A DNA stretch of 64,000 nucleotides from Neodontobutis hainanensis (lineage: Eukaryota > Chordata > Actinopteri > Gobiiformes > Odontobutidae), in NCBI GenBank assembly GCA_024349245.1, contig JALDNG010002113.1, positions 21,743 to 85,742 of the forward strand, given 5' to 3'. This document shows positions 14,721 to 27,619 of this stretch, in pieces (position 1 is the first letter of the stretch; each line of letters begins with the position of its first letter). The notes under the pieces are model-generated. The model was not told the origin of the DNA and made no database searches. It worked only from the letters and a program-made list of their open reading frames with translations. The translations under genes were made by a program, and so were the position numbers.

Positions 14721-16942
14721 TAATTCAACAATGAGTATAACTATATATGTTCGTAAATGCGCATGACTACTGACATAACGTTTTTATCATAAACACATAT
14801 TCTGCGATTTCAAAAATAATTATAATGGTATAAATTTGAAAAAAATGAATTTAACAATATATGTTAACTTTAAAAATTAACCTGATTCAAAAATTAAGTT
14901 TGATTTACATTGTTAATTTTCTTGACTGACATTTATTACTTAAAAAATGTGCTGGGTTTTTTTTCTATTTTTAATCTTCCTTAAATATGTCAAATTAACT
15001 ATTTCTAAATTTCACTTAATACTATTTTATTGACGGTTGTTACGTCAACTACGCATGCCATGTTTTGATATTTTACAAGTCATCTTTTGATTTTTACAAT
15101 CCTTAAAGTTTCAATGACTCCCTACCCACTAGCTATTGATCTAATTTGAATAAAATGAAATTATTTTGGATTTAATAAATCTCATGCTGATATGGTTAAA
15201 TATATGAAGTTTTATTTTTTCAATTTTTAAAAAATTCCAATTTTTTAAAATCCATATTAATTAATATGTTATTGATTTACGTCTCAACGAGAAAGTAAAT
15301 TGTTACGTTCCATGAAATCAATCATTTACATTAAACACGTAATAATAAAAAAACACCATTAAAATTGGCGCAAAAGAGTAATTAAATATGTAAGCCCGTT
15401 TTTCCTACGCTAGGGAATCATTGTGTTTATTTTTCTAATCAAGTTAATAAAAAAAGATTTGTTTTAGTTTAATTTAATAACAATGCTTGGTTAGAAATAA
15501 GAGATAACAACTGTAAATAGACTCATAATTTTTATGGATTAATTAATTTTACGTTTTCAAGATTTTCTCAGCTCTCTTAGGATTTTTATCACATGAATGC
15601 TTACGTTGACACTTTTATTCAGAAGAATTCAGTTATGTTTTTACCTGGCATAAACCATAAAATCGATGAATGACATTTAAATTAGATTTTTGTAGATTCG
15701 ATTTTTCTATGATTCATTGTTTAATTTCAACTCAGATCTTAATAATCTATTTCATTTGACTCATTCAGTACATAATATACATTTAACATCACTGATTTCC
15801 TTTTGAAAAATTATGGCATTTGGTTCAAACACCAGACTTCAGAATCAAATTATTTGTGCTATTTTAAATCAATATTAGACATTAAAATATGGTTAACTTT
15901 TTCCCAACTAAAATTTAAAATTACCAAAATATATGTAAATTAAGTTAAATAAATTAATATTTTATTTTGATAATTCATAAATTTATTTGAAAACACGATA
16001 ATAAAACATAAAACTAAGTTTATCTCAAATTTATCTGAAGTAAACAGAAAAGTACTACTATTTTATATCTTTAAGTTTTAATTACGCATATTCGTTAGTT
16101 TTAACATTTTACAAATCTATTACCTTGATAGAAGAATTTATATTTTAAACAAAATTTTTAAACTGTTAAATTATTTTTTAAGATTAATAAGAATCTAATT
16201 AAAATGAAAAACATAAATCTCTAAAATATGTTTATAAAAGTGAACAATAGATTTTTTCCTCATTTTTAAATTAATATCTATACTAGAACGTTAAGAACAT
16301 CTGAAAAGTTTTATTTGTATCCATTTCCCAATTGTTATTTTAGATCTAAGATAAAAGTAATTCTTGGGGTACTCCATCATTGATTGAAAATTTTTATGTC
16401 AACTTTATGAAAATAATGTCTTTTTTAACCTCTTTTAATAATTGACAATGATTTTTTATGTAAAATAGAAATTCATAGAGTTCTTGTATCACACGTTTAT
16501 AGTTTAAATTTTTAAAATAAATATATTTTTCACAGAATACTTTTTTTTTGAAACATAGTTAAGTAATCTCAGTTCAATTAAAGTACAAGGGCGAATCTCA
16601 TGTTTCTAAAACCTCTGTGAAAAAATGTACCATTCAAAAAGTTCAAATACACAGTAAAATTTTTATAAATGATCTAAATTGAAATCATTTTGATACAATG
16701 AAACAGGATGATGCTATTCTTAAACTATGCGAAAGTAATTTTAATAACCATATTTATAATACATAAATAAGAGTTAAATAGAAACAATTTAACACTAATC
16801 ATTGTATTTATAGTATCATATATTTGAAATAAATTGTTAATATCTTCATATTTATTGTTATTCAGCAATAAATCTAAAATACATAACTGGCTGATAACTC
16901 AGGAACGCTATTTATCCCGTGGTTATGCACGTTCTAAATATA
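14721..16942. other. AT-rich spacer upstream of transposon
   Basis: Apart from the TGCGCATG motif at 14758-14765 I see no gene or repeat. Confidence 0.5.
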
Positions 16943-16964
16943 TACCTTTTTTTCAATTGCGTCA
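16943..16964 (+). repeat. Left terminal inverted repeat
   Basis: TACC, seven T, then CAATTGCGTCA. It is followed directly by a second, diverged copy of the same unit (TTTTTTCGATTGCATCA, about 16967-16983), so the left end carries an imperfect tandem pair. This is the arrangement expected for duplicated transposase-binding sites. Confidence 0.85.
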
Positions 16965-17112
16965 TTTTTTTTCGATTGCATCATTTTTTTCAATATTTTT
17001 GAAAAGGTAGATAGTATTGCAAAGTTATTGAATTTATTATTTTCATATTGGTAAACATGTTTTTCCGCGCATTTTCCCGCCTCTGATATATAAGCCTTTT
17101 TTTACGATAAAT

Positions 17113-18154
17113 ATGAACTCAAGCGAAAATTCGAACACTACAGATACTGGTAACAACCGGTATGAGAAGAATAGTGATGAAAAAAGAAGAAGTCTTGTTC
17201 GACTATATGAACAAGGTAAAACAATAAAGGAAGCATCTGAAATAGTACAGATGAATTACAATTCTGCAAGATCATTTGTTACCAGATATTTAAAGACTGG
17301 TAACATTGACAAAAAAAAAGGTGGGAAAATTAGGACTGTATCAAACGACAGTATAATCTCTTCGATCGAAGAGATTATATCTAATAATCCAGACTTGACA
17401 CTAAAAGAAATCAAAATAATTTTGTTGAGAACGGATCCCAATCTAATAATTTCCCTTTCGACCATTGATAAATGCTTAAGAGAATTGGGCATCACTTTTA
17501 AAATCAAGCATAATGAATTGGATAGGGTAAATGATCCAGATAAAATATTACAGCGAAAAGAATATTCGCTTTGGTTTAATAATTTTTTCAAACGATTTTT
17601 CTTCCGCTATTTTCGTTGATGAATCTTCAGCGAACCTTCAAATAAAAAAATCTCAAGCAAGGTCAAAAAAAGGCACCAGGGCTAACGTAAGAACACCTAC
17701 AGTACGTGGTCGTTCTGTTTCGATGATTTCTAGCATGTCCATCAATCGGATGTGCTACAACAAAGTGATAACCAATTCAACGGTCAATGCGGATATATTT
17801 AATACCTATCTGACCGAATTGTGTATATTTTTAAAAGATGAGCTGAACATGAGAAGTGCATGTTTAATATTGGATAATGCGAGGATCCACAGAAGGGTCG
17901 ATATTGAAAGGATAACCTCATGTTATGGATTTTCATATCCCTACTCATATATGTTAAATCCCATTGAAAATGCATTCTCGAAAATCAAAAATGGTGTGAG
18001 ATCAAGAATAAGAGTTGGAGAGGAGATTATGTTGTCTGATTTAATGCTTTCTGAATGTCAGAATATTTCAAGTGAAGATATTGCGGGTTTTTTTAGGCAT
18101 ATTATTAGAAATATAACTAATTGTGCGGCAGAAATTCCTTATAATCATCAATAA
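17113..18154 (+). pseudogene. IS630-like DDE transposase, one frameshift
   Basis: The N-terminal half (17113 to about 17580) carries helix-turn-helix features typical of the family (KTIKEASEIVQMNYNSARS; then a second segment including NPDLTLKEIK). The catalytic half continues one frame over. DDE residues are visible: D in FVDESS (17618), D in LDNARIHRR (about 17873) and E in NPIENAF (about 17966). The last two are separated by 30 residues, shorter than the usual 34, and the conserved PPYSPDLNPIE stretch reads YPYSYMLNPIE, so a few residues may be lost. The frame change lies at or near the six-T run 17583-17588. Joined length would be about 340 residues. The stop is TAA at 18152. A sequencing homopolymer error is possible, but a decayed copy is equally likely. 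Confidence 0.85.
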
Positions 18155-18203
18155 ATTTTAATTTATTAATTTATTATTCTTTTTGTAATTATTGTTTTTT
18201 GAG

Positions 18204-18226
18204 TGACGCAATTGAAAAAAATGGTA
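18204..18226 (-). repeat. Right terminal inverted repeat
   Basis: TGACGCAATTG, seven A, then TGGTA. It is the reverse complement of the left end except for one extra A/T base. The element ends at GGTA and is followed by the TA target duplicate. Confidence 0.85.
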
Positions 18227-18228
18227 TA

Positions 18229-19689
18229 AATCAAATAAAAAATATCAATTTTTTTAAATTCATCTATTTCTTCGAGAAAAACTTTTGGTTGAGATATCCA
18301 TTTACATTTTTTCGTTTAATCTTAATAAAATTGTAATGTTTTTAAAAAATTTTGATAATACGCATGACCAGTAAAAACAAAAAATCAGTTTAACTATTCC
18401 ACTTTTTAGAAACTAGGATCATAAAATTTTTTTGTGTCAATAAATAGGATAATATTTGAATTTTATCAACTGGAGAACTTTGGGAGAGTTAAATTTACAA
18501 TCAATGGAATCAGATAACTTCAACATTCAACTGGAAAGACTCAAATCTACAAAGGTCAAGTTGTCTAAATTGTGATGTTTTATCTTATCTTTTAAATTTC
18601 AGACTTCTATCTTGAATAAACCCTAATAATGAGTAAACAGACATCAAAAATTATGGTTAATAAATATCTCGAAAATGTATGAATTATTTTTTCAGACTGT
18701 CCTTGTATTTTTGAATGTATTGAATAACAAAATTTATGTTTTATTTTATGAATAAAAATAGATCTTACATTATTTTAAAATCTAGTTAATTTTATTCATC
18801 TGTGATTATATCGGGATTCAACTTAAAAATGGAACAATGTTAATCCACACCGCACATCTCTGAACAACTAAAAATGTATCAATTACATATATTATTTTAT
18901 GAAGCTTTTCAATTGAATAAAAATATTCATAATCAGTTTAAACATATTTTATTTCTTGAAGTTTTAATAAAATAGAATTAAAAATAACATTTGAAAAGAT
19001 TTTGAAAGCAACTATTACCACATGATATTTTTCAAAATTTCAAAGTAAATCAACATCGAATAATATATAAAGGTTTCATCAGTTAAAATCATATCGCTGA
19101 ATTTTTAAATTGCGGGAATTTACATGGTTATTGACCGTGATATTCATCTTTAAAAAATTTCCCAAAGGAAAAAATTAACTTATCACCGGGAATATAAAAG
19201 CTAAATTCAATTAATGTGTCATTATGATTGAATAAAATTGATCAAAAATGATGAGGACATTAATTTGTCAAAATATGATTTTATGGACCAATAAAAATTT
19301 ATGTCAAGACTTTCGTACACACGAGAACCTTTTAAGTTTCATCCACTAATTTTTTTGGCACATTTAATGTGATAAAATTACACAATTATTATTCCTCAAA
19401 ATCAAATATTTTTAGCTGGGTAAGCTTCGGCTTACAAACAATGTGTATCCATAAAAATTACTTTAAAAACTGAACTGGTTTTTAACGTTATTTTCCATAT
19501 TTTTACTTCAAATATCTTGTTTCAAACTATAAACAGAGTAAAAACTTTCATTAAAAAAACGTTCAAGCTCCCGAATACAAATATAAGGACTTAAATGGTT
19601 ATTAGCTTTTTGAAAATCATTTTAGTTATAATCAAATTAATTTATATCTTATCGATATAATGGTATACATTTAACACGCAGGACAAAAT
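18229..19689. other. AT-rich spacer
   Basis: Nothing coding. A perfect 6-bp stem with a TTCG tetraloop (GTAAGC-TTCG-GCTTAC) lies at 19420-19435. It is isolated, and the flanks do not match a known small RNA such as U6. Confidence 0.5.
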
Positions 19690-19870
19690 TATTTTTATCC
19701 AACGAGTAATATATATAATCCTTTATTGAACAAGGATGAATCAAACCTATCCCGACATCTTCTACCGTTGGTTATCGTTTATTTACGTTTTCCGGTGGAG
19801 CTATGTTGAGTAGGTTTTGATGTTCGGCGTCCTTGGGCCTTGGTAAACATTCGGGAACAGAATAGTGTTT
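19690..19870 (-). pseudogene. Possible retroelement coding fragment
   Basis: Minus-strand frame with GC-richer, protein-like composition (PECLPRPKDAEHQNLLNIAP, then an in-frame TAA, then VEDVGIGLIHP). It lies on the same strand as, and beyond the integrase end of, the Ty3/gypsy remnant at 22.7-25.4 kb, so it could be a separated tail of that or a related element. No diagnostic motif; low confidence. Confidence 0.2.
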
Positions 19871-22229
19871 GACTTTCGCTCACTAGTTATTTTTAACTTG
19901 CTAAAGTTTGATAATTATCAAAATCTCGAGTATAGAATAAACACAAAGTTTAAATAAAATATTATATTGATACAAAATTTGCGATTTTTTAACTATCGAC
20001 TCTATGATATATTAGAAACAGTTTGTACCATAATTTTTGAGATCGTTCTAAATTGAGGATATTTTTTATTATTTTCAGTTAAAGTAGAAATTTCGACTTT
20101 AGCTTTTGACTTCATAAAAGTATAACTTGAAGTAACTTCTAAAATAGTCAAATATAGAAAATGGTGTCATCGTTATAATTCATAAAATTAGGTCGATAGA
20201 ATGAAGGAAAAATTAGTATAATCAGAGAAATCTAAAAATGAAAACTGGTTAGTATTTTAAAATCATAAATAACGATACTAGTTAAATATATACATGATAA
20301 GTTCAAAATAACGATGGAACACTTCAATTTTCTTTGTTTTTGATGAATTTTAATTCTTGAATTGTGAACTAAAAAACATATAATTTGATGTCAGAGTTCA
20401 AAGTGTAATAACTCTGTTCTTATGTAGTTTTTTTAATTTTATGAATAGCTTAATGCACTTGAAGAAGAGGATATTTACTTTTGACTTTTCATCATATGAT
20501 CTATTTAAAATTAAATTGCCGACGGTTCACTTTGACCAGAATCATAAAACGTGAAGTGTAGATGGTCGAGAAATTTGTCTATACATTAATTTTCATAGAA
20601 TATATGTGATATGGATGTGAAATACACAAAAAGATGAATTTTAAGAAAACGTTGGTGAGGAAAAACATCGGTTTTCTTTTAAATAACGATGGATTATAAT
20701 GGTTCATAAATTGAAAAGAATCTCCATAGATTCATACAATTTTAAGAAAAATACAACATAAATTTAATTATAATAAAATAATTTTGGGCAAAATTTTATT
20801 TTTCAGCTATTGTATGACCAATATTTAACTATATGATTTAATGGTTACAAATATTGGACTTTCTTTCCAATGAACTGCAACCTACGGGATAAGGCTGCAT
20901 CAGAACTTGGTTAGATCTTGAGTTGATTCAGCTCTGAAATCACCTGACAACAAAGAAACCACGTAGAAAGTATCTGCTGTACTCAGAATGCTTGAATATA
21001 GATATTTAGCCGAATGTATAAAGACGTTACTCTCTTTTTAAAACACGGGCGAAAATTTTAATCATTTTGATATTTCAAACCAAGATAAAAGTAACCATCC
21101 ATGTAACCTGATTTTTAAAAATAATTAATCAAAGAGTCAATACGTTATGCACTTAGGTCCCGAACGATCTACAAATTCGGTATTTGTCCAATTTTATTTT
21201 CCTTCTCGAGGGCCAATCTTTAAAATTATTTTTCAAATCGTTTTTATACTCTCAGATCGCTTTAGTTGTATAAGAATTTTAATCGTGGGTTATTAACAAT
21301 AAAGTTATTTAAGTTTGCACCTTCTAGATTTTCTAAGAAATATATTAGGTCAAAATTTGAGGATTTTCATGAAGAATCGATTTTTCATTGTTTAAAAAAA
21401 ACACATTAAGCTTAGTTTTTGTTAATTCTCAGTTATTTGTTGACTCATTTATGGTTCCAGTTTTTTCTCTCAGTAGATCCAAATTCTTTTGTTGAAAATT
21501 CCAAAATTATAGAGGTAAGTAAGATAAGCCAACTATACTTGTAGCTAACTCTCTCTTGTTAATTTCCTTTATCAGTTGCATTTAAGTCACTAAGTTTGTC
21601 GCCAGATTACAATATTTGTGCTTCGTATGTTTTTAACAAGCTATATTAAGTCCTTTACGGAGACATAATCAGGGTTGTACATCACCCATGGAGGGATATG
21701 ATAATTCAATAATTCTGGGTTCCGTTTCTGTTAAGAATTTAGGGAGCAAAAAAATTACTCACCCTAATCTCATTGAAAACATTGAAAAAATCGAAAAAAT
21801 AAAAATACTCAACGAACGAATATGATTTCGGTGATAAAGTAAGTAAAGATGAAAAAACTTGATTATTTGTTGTCAAAGCTGACTTAGTGGCACCAGGAGT
21901 CAAGTTTGGGATCCATGTATTTGTCATTGTCATTGAGATAAAGGAAAAATAAAACACGAAGATGCAAAAGTCAAAGATTTTATGTAAAACTCGAGCTATT
22001 AAAATTCAATATTTGAATCCAGTAATTAAGACTTTTAAATAGTTTTGCGTCTGATATATTGTTTTTAAATGAAATTTATACAAAATGACACTACGATTCC
22101 CACCGTAGAAAATGGTCATTCCGAAGTTAAATAAAGTAGACACTTAGAAATATGCCGTTGAGTAATTTACACGCAAATTATGAAATATTTGGTGAGCCAG
22201 ATTCTATTTTTGTGATTTGTGAAACCTAA
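19871..22229. other. Spacer, probably decayed mobile DNA
   Basis: Somewhat richer in GC than the first 14 kb (for example 20.88-21.0 and 21.13-21.22 kb), with many short broken frames but no family motif. Given the neighbours it is plausibly old transposon sequence. Confidence 0.35.
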
Positions 22230-22649
22230 CTTTTTTTAAAAAGAAGTAGAATTGGACGGGTTTAAACAAGACAATTATTTGGGGTGGTAGCATGAATAGA
22301 ACGAGGAACGCCTTATATATTTATAATGTTGACACAAACTAGGAACTTTCAAGAAATAAATTCTCTGATCCAACAAAATGTAAGACTAATGACAAGAACC
22401 ATGGTTGATAGTTGGATAAGTTATTCTTACATAGAAGGCTGGGATATTATCATGATATCCTTCATCGTTGAAGAGAGTATTTTCAAGAAACGATCCTACA
22501 CTTCATTAAATAATATTGAAAGATTTTGGAGAGAACTGAAAGAAAAAATTCCTCTTACTCGATTATTTGAGAGGTTTTTAATTCACATTAAAAGGTTTAT
22601 TTGGCAAAAAAGACAAAGGGCATGTGTCCTATTCAGAGGTTTGAATTAA
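22230..22649 (+). pseudogene. Merlin/ISXO2-type transposase remnant
   Basis: The plus-strand frame 22326-22649 carries a D-W-S-Y segment (TMVDSWISYSYIEGW). About 40 residues on it has NNIERFWRELKEKIP, the signature around the last catalytic glutamate of ISXO2-like (DDE, Merlin superfamily) transposases. Just upstream in another frame (about 22245-22290) VELDGFKQDNY occupies the place of the family's EIDESKFGKRKY motif but is degraded. Frameshifts and stops separate the pieces. It sits directly next to the integrase end of the gypsy remnant. I could not find its terminal inverted repeats. Confidence 0.65.
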
Positions 22650-22739
22650 TATTAGGATGTTTGACACTTAATTACATTTAAATAATATTCCAATTGGATT
22701 TATATTAGTTAAAATTTGGCAATCAATTTCTAACTTTTA

Positions 22740-25400
22740 CATGGAGATTCGTTTAACTATCCCTTCGATTGGGTTCTGCCAGAGCATGTTGGGAGTATCT
22801 TTGTCCCAGGAAGGCGTAATGGTAACCGTTTCTAATTATACATCAAAATAGTTAAACATCTTTTTCTGATTTTGAATGATTTAACTCATGTTTTCGACAT
22901 GATTATAAGTTTTAATGGGATTGATCGTATTTGCTTTTTTACGTTTTCCGTTAAACATTTGGCAAATTCTGTGAGCGTAAACTGTGTTCCATTTTCGATT
23001 ATTGCAAATTTAGGCATACCAAATCTATTAAATGTGCCGCTGATATTTTTAAGCCAGTGAGACGTGAGGCATATTCAGGAATTCAAAATATAAACACCTT
23101 TCTTGAGGATCTAATCTTATCAACCAAAAGAGCTTTCAATGAGGATTACATGACAGCCTTTTCATAATCAGATGAATAATCTTAGTTTTTTCTCATTATA
23201 TAACATCAATCAAATTTTAAAATGTCCCGCTTTTAATAGATGAGGACCGTAAGTAATTGTGATTTGAGCATTTAGGTGTTGAAATACCTGAATAACCAGA
23301 AGGAAATTACTCAAAAATACAGCCTATTAGGTACAATTATCCGATCTTGATACATGAATTGATCTTCCTCTATTAAAATACGGTTGATTTTCTCTGAAAA
23401 CGCAATGATATCTTTGTCAATATAAGCTTTTGCGGGACATACAAATCTAAGATTACACTTCATTTATTTCAATTTTTTGCTCTTTAAAGTAATTCCTGTC
23501 AAAATTTATCATTTAGATTTTATCATTATTCATGAGATTTACTCTTCTGGCATGTCCGAGGAATTCTCCGCTCATATCGCCCTGACACTTCATCAACATA
23601 AGTTCGTGAAAGAAACCATCTGGAGAGTGAATTGACCCGAATTTTTTGGATAAAAAATGATTATCGGCATAAAATAATCGTCCATCTAATCAATCATGCG
23701 TAAATGAGAACGGTATATTATGACTTTCCCTGATATATATGCTCGAGTTGATGATTACATGTAACTTAAGAACATATCAAACCAAGAAAGTAATGTGTGA
23801 AACTTTTAAACAGGATGAATTATTTAATGTACTTTCTTGTCAGTTATCGAATGCTTTTCCTTTTCTCTAATTATTCTGAAAGAATACATTATCAGCTTCT
23901 CTTTGACGTCTTTTTTTGTGTAGTAAAGCGTTTCCTTGTTCTAAATTTGAGGACGGTTCTTAAAATAATTTGGAACCATGTTTTATTTTCGGAGAGTGGG
24001 CTCTTTTTGGAAAGTTTTTCTTTCAGTTAACAAAAAATAATTTTTTAATTTTTTTCATTGAAACTTTGAGCCTGTATTTAAAACTTAAACACCTAGAAAC
24101 CGCTGCGTTCAACATAAAAATTAAGTTTGTGAAATATCCTTCGTTTTCTGTAATTTTTTAGTTCTTTGCAGTTTCGAGAGCTTTTACAATTTTTGATGAC
24201 TTGTTTTTATCTAAACTGAGATCGATGCGAATGTTTCAAGTAAATGTGACAATAACTCTCTAAGTTTGTAAAATGCTCATTTTCATAGTCTATACAGTCA
24301 TCTCACTTGTATTTAAGATATATAACATTATTAAGCTTATCAAACTGTTCTTCGGTAGATCTTCTCTATGATAATGGGATCGAGAGAACAGGTGATTCTT
24401 TAATGCCAGTTAAAAGGTCATGGATAAAACTCTCCATGATAGATGGAGCGCATGATAATCCAAAAGGTATCATTTTGTATCAATTGAATCTCATATAGGT
24501 GGAAATGGTCATATAATGTGATATAACCATACACGCGTGTGACATTTCGGATACTTTCGACTTAACTAAATTTATTCTGACATTATTATCTCTGAAAAGT
24601 TGAATATAAAATAAATTCATTTGATTTTTTAATGTACGTCTGTTAAATATGAGTCCTTAGTATCGATCGCCTAAAATAAGGATCCTTCCTTTTGCATATT
24701 CATGATTTCCATAAACCTTTGATATAATATAGATCTCAGGTTCAATGATTTTTTTCATGGTTAATTTAAAGTGGGCACAACAACCCTTAGATGAGTCATG
24801 TTTTGTAACAGTCACAATTGGTTTAACGGTTGAATTTATTCAGTGAGAGTATCACGTTATCAATAATTTTAATCCTTAACAGTCTATCGTTATAAACTAT
24901 TTGACATATTTTTAAAAATTGGGTTGGATGTAAATCTTTCGAGATCACGTTGTATCCTGTATTTTACCGTTTAAGGAACTTGACGTTGTTAAAAAATATT
25001 TGTATCATCAATTGAAAGACAATAATTTATACTTCGTATCCCTTGATTGTAAAAACACCATGCAAAAATAATTTAGAATATTGATGGGCAACAATGTTAA
25101 GAATAATCCCCATCGTGTTAATTTTTTACTGATGAAATTTCGAACATAACAGAAAAAGTGATATGATTCATCAATTTAAGCATCATAACAGGTAGATAAG
25201 TGCCACGATTCATTAAACATCAGGTTCAAATACTGAGTGCAGATATTTAAAGATGACAATGGCTTTCAGCTGAGTTTGTATAGTTTTGCCAGTATATCTT
25301 TTCAGTTTTTGATACCCCAAAAGTCTCGGTTGGCTTATCCTGTTCCAATTTTTCCAGATAAGGGAAACGGCTGTTCTGATTGAGATTTCATTGTTATTTT
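22740..25400 (-). mobile_element. Decayed Ty3/gypsy retrotransposon pol
   Basis: Minus-strand pieces in the order protease, reverse transcriptase, integrase, broken by many stops and frameshifts. Protease-like: about 25.4-25.2 kb (LKRYTGKTIQTQLKA). Reverse transcriptase: about 24.84-24.70 kb (PIVTVTKHDSSKG, then KIIEPEIY), then about 24.48-24.34 kb (APSIMESFIHDLLTGIKE, then EEQFDKLNN). The catalytic YxDD is not preserved. Integrase: about 23.4 kb (SEKINRILIEEDQFMYQDR) and about 23.04-22.9 kb (FGMPKFAIIENGTQFT, which fits the second catalytic D region as ENG in place of DNG). Domain order and spacing match Ty3/gypsy elements. Long terminal repeats and gag were not identified; gag might lie in 25.4-26.8 kb. 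Confidence 0.8.
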
Positions 25401-27619
25401 GACATCGATGATCAACACACTGCCCATTATAGATTCATTTTACAACCTTTGGAAGCAAGTCAATTTATAGAAATGACAGAGAAATAAAAATAGAATACTT
25501 AACATCTATTGTGTAAGTATTATTATCTCCAAATATATCCATTTTTGTTGATGGTTACCCTGATCATACACGCGTATGTTTATATTTTAAGAAAAAACGA
25601 AAAGTGCCTTTTTCCCACATAAAAACTTCACAAATGAGCTGGGAGTCACACCGACTTGTCTTGTATTTCCTAATCTTTAACAATTAGTTTCAATGAAACC
25701 TGTTTTACGAGGTCATTTTATTTGCTTGAGAACTACCACGCCTATGCAGATGCTCGGGCATTTAGTTTCTTTTGAAAAAAGACAAATCTTACTATTTTCG
25801 AGTAAATCTGTCTTGTTTTCTAAGAATAAGCCATCCAGTTTCTGTAAATATTGTTCACCTGAGATCCTAACAACGAATTAATATCAAACACTCTTAATTA
25901 TATCGTAAAGTTCACCTTTTGCGGCTAATATTTTGAGTTAAAGTAAATATTTCTCTTTATTTTACATCTTTTTGAAGTTTTCTTTTATGAGAATGCAATC
26001 TCCCAAAAATTCCTGTTGTCAAGGATAACCACAACGCCAGTCCATTTATTTATTGGCCTTTATATTTATCTTGATGTAATATTAAAACATTTTTCTTGTT
26101 GATGATTAGATTTTTCCATTTTGAGTTGAAAGATTTTTATCCAGTTGGTTCAGTTTCATCATAGATAATATAGTGGATTCAACATCTAGTCCACATGAGC
26201 GTCAACTAATCGACAGATACTTTCCTAACATGGAACCTCCACTGTAAAATTATCCCCTGTTTGATACAGATTCGATGGTAAAGGTTAGAGTTACAAAGTG
26301 ATTTTCAAATTATTTTAGAAGTGAGTGACAACATATCTAAACACGTTAAAATCATTAAGATGGTACAAGTTATGAACTACATTTCTACATTATGTCAAAA
26401 TGGTAGAGGAGTGTTTCATTTTATTTTTGTGATAAATGGTCTTTCGGACAAAAATTTTATGATCAACAGTTTAGAACCATGAAAGTGTTTAAGTATCATC
26501 ATGTTTTAGCTCACTCATAGTTTTATATTGGAATATAAAAAACAGTTTTTAACCACGATAGTATGTTTTCGAAAAAGGTCATAATCTATTACGAATATTT
26601 AGCTAAAGGTTCAACTTCACATCCTGTTTCATTGCTATTTTCATTGTGTTGAGAATTTTCAATTCAATTTGCAGGCATGAAAAACTAAGTTTGACACTTC
26701 TACTTAGAAGGCGCTTTATGAACTAAAAATGATGTTATTTTTTTATATCAAGAAATTATCGGAATAAAATTTCTGGTAATGTTCATTTATTCTTACAAAA
26801 AAACTCAGATTTAGTCTTATTAAACTACACCTGAAAAAATTACACACTGATACTTCAAAATCAGTAAAATAATGAATTTGTGACATGTTTTTTTTCATTT
26901 TGATTTCAATTTAAATTTTTAATGAATTTTTCGATCACCTAGAATACAGGGTGTATTTTTCTTCCTTTTGTATGTGAGGCAGTCCATGCATTTCCATTTA
27001 TCATTAAAATGCAGAATTGAATAATCTTAACTGAAAATAAAGCATTCTATGATAAAATTACTTCTGCAAGAACTTTGAGAACTATTTGAAGGAAAAATCA
27101 GCTTAATGGTCGTGTGACTTTTTTGATTTGGACTATTATTAAAACTATTTCGAAAACCAAACCCATAATTTTAATAACAGCGATTCTTAGAAAAATCAAA
27201 ATATTTTTGATGCAAGAATATAATCCAACGCTATGAATTCTAGAAAACGAACTTTGAATAGTTTATACATGTTTAAAGAAGGGTTTAAAACTCCGACCAA
27301 AAGTAATCTCATCAGACTAAATTTGGTTTTAGCCAAGACGAAAAGCTTAGAATTGAAATTGAATACAAAAACTAAACTATCAAAAAAAATTTAAGTTGAG
27401 TTTGTTTAATTGAACCAGCCACGTCATGAAAAAGTATCTGAATATTGTTTAGCTTAAAAATTATAGATTCATCAATAAACATGATACTTTGAAGAATTAA
27501 TCATACTTTCTTTATGAATAGATAGGGGACTTAATCTGAGAAAGATAAGATCATAGAATAAATTTAATATCGTAGAATTCACAAAATTATTGAATAAATG
27601 TAAACCAAGCATTTTGTAA
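25401..27619. other. Spacer, possible gag remnant
   Basis: The first kilobase could hold the decayed gag part of the gypsy element, since short minus-strand frames continue to about 25.9 kb, but I see no CCHC knuckle. From about 26.7 to 27.6 kb it is ordinary AT-rich DNA. Confidence 0.3.

Larger units (their letters stand above)
16943..18226 (+). mobile_element. IS630/Tc1-mariner family transposon
   Basis: A 1284-bp element with terminal inverted repeats (left 16943-16964, right 18204-18226, both reading TACC...CAATTGCGTCA inward) is flanked on both sides by TA (16941-16942 and 18227-18228). TA is the target duplication of this superfamily. It holds one transposase gene (17113-18154) with a TATA-like GATATATAAG at 17085-17094, 18 bp before the Met. 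Repeat ends differ only by one inserted A, so the insertion appears fairly young. A single frame break means this copy is probably non-autonomous. Confidence 0.9.

Noticed and set aside
17256..17591. A 111-codon minus-strand frame overlapping the transposase
   Set aside because: It is the antisense of the transposase, kept open largely by the palindrome at 17352-17379; no independent motif.
19420..19435. A U6-like 5' hairpin with TTCG loop
   Set aside because: Downstream bases do not match the conserved U6 core; the hairpin stands alone.
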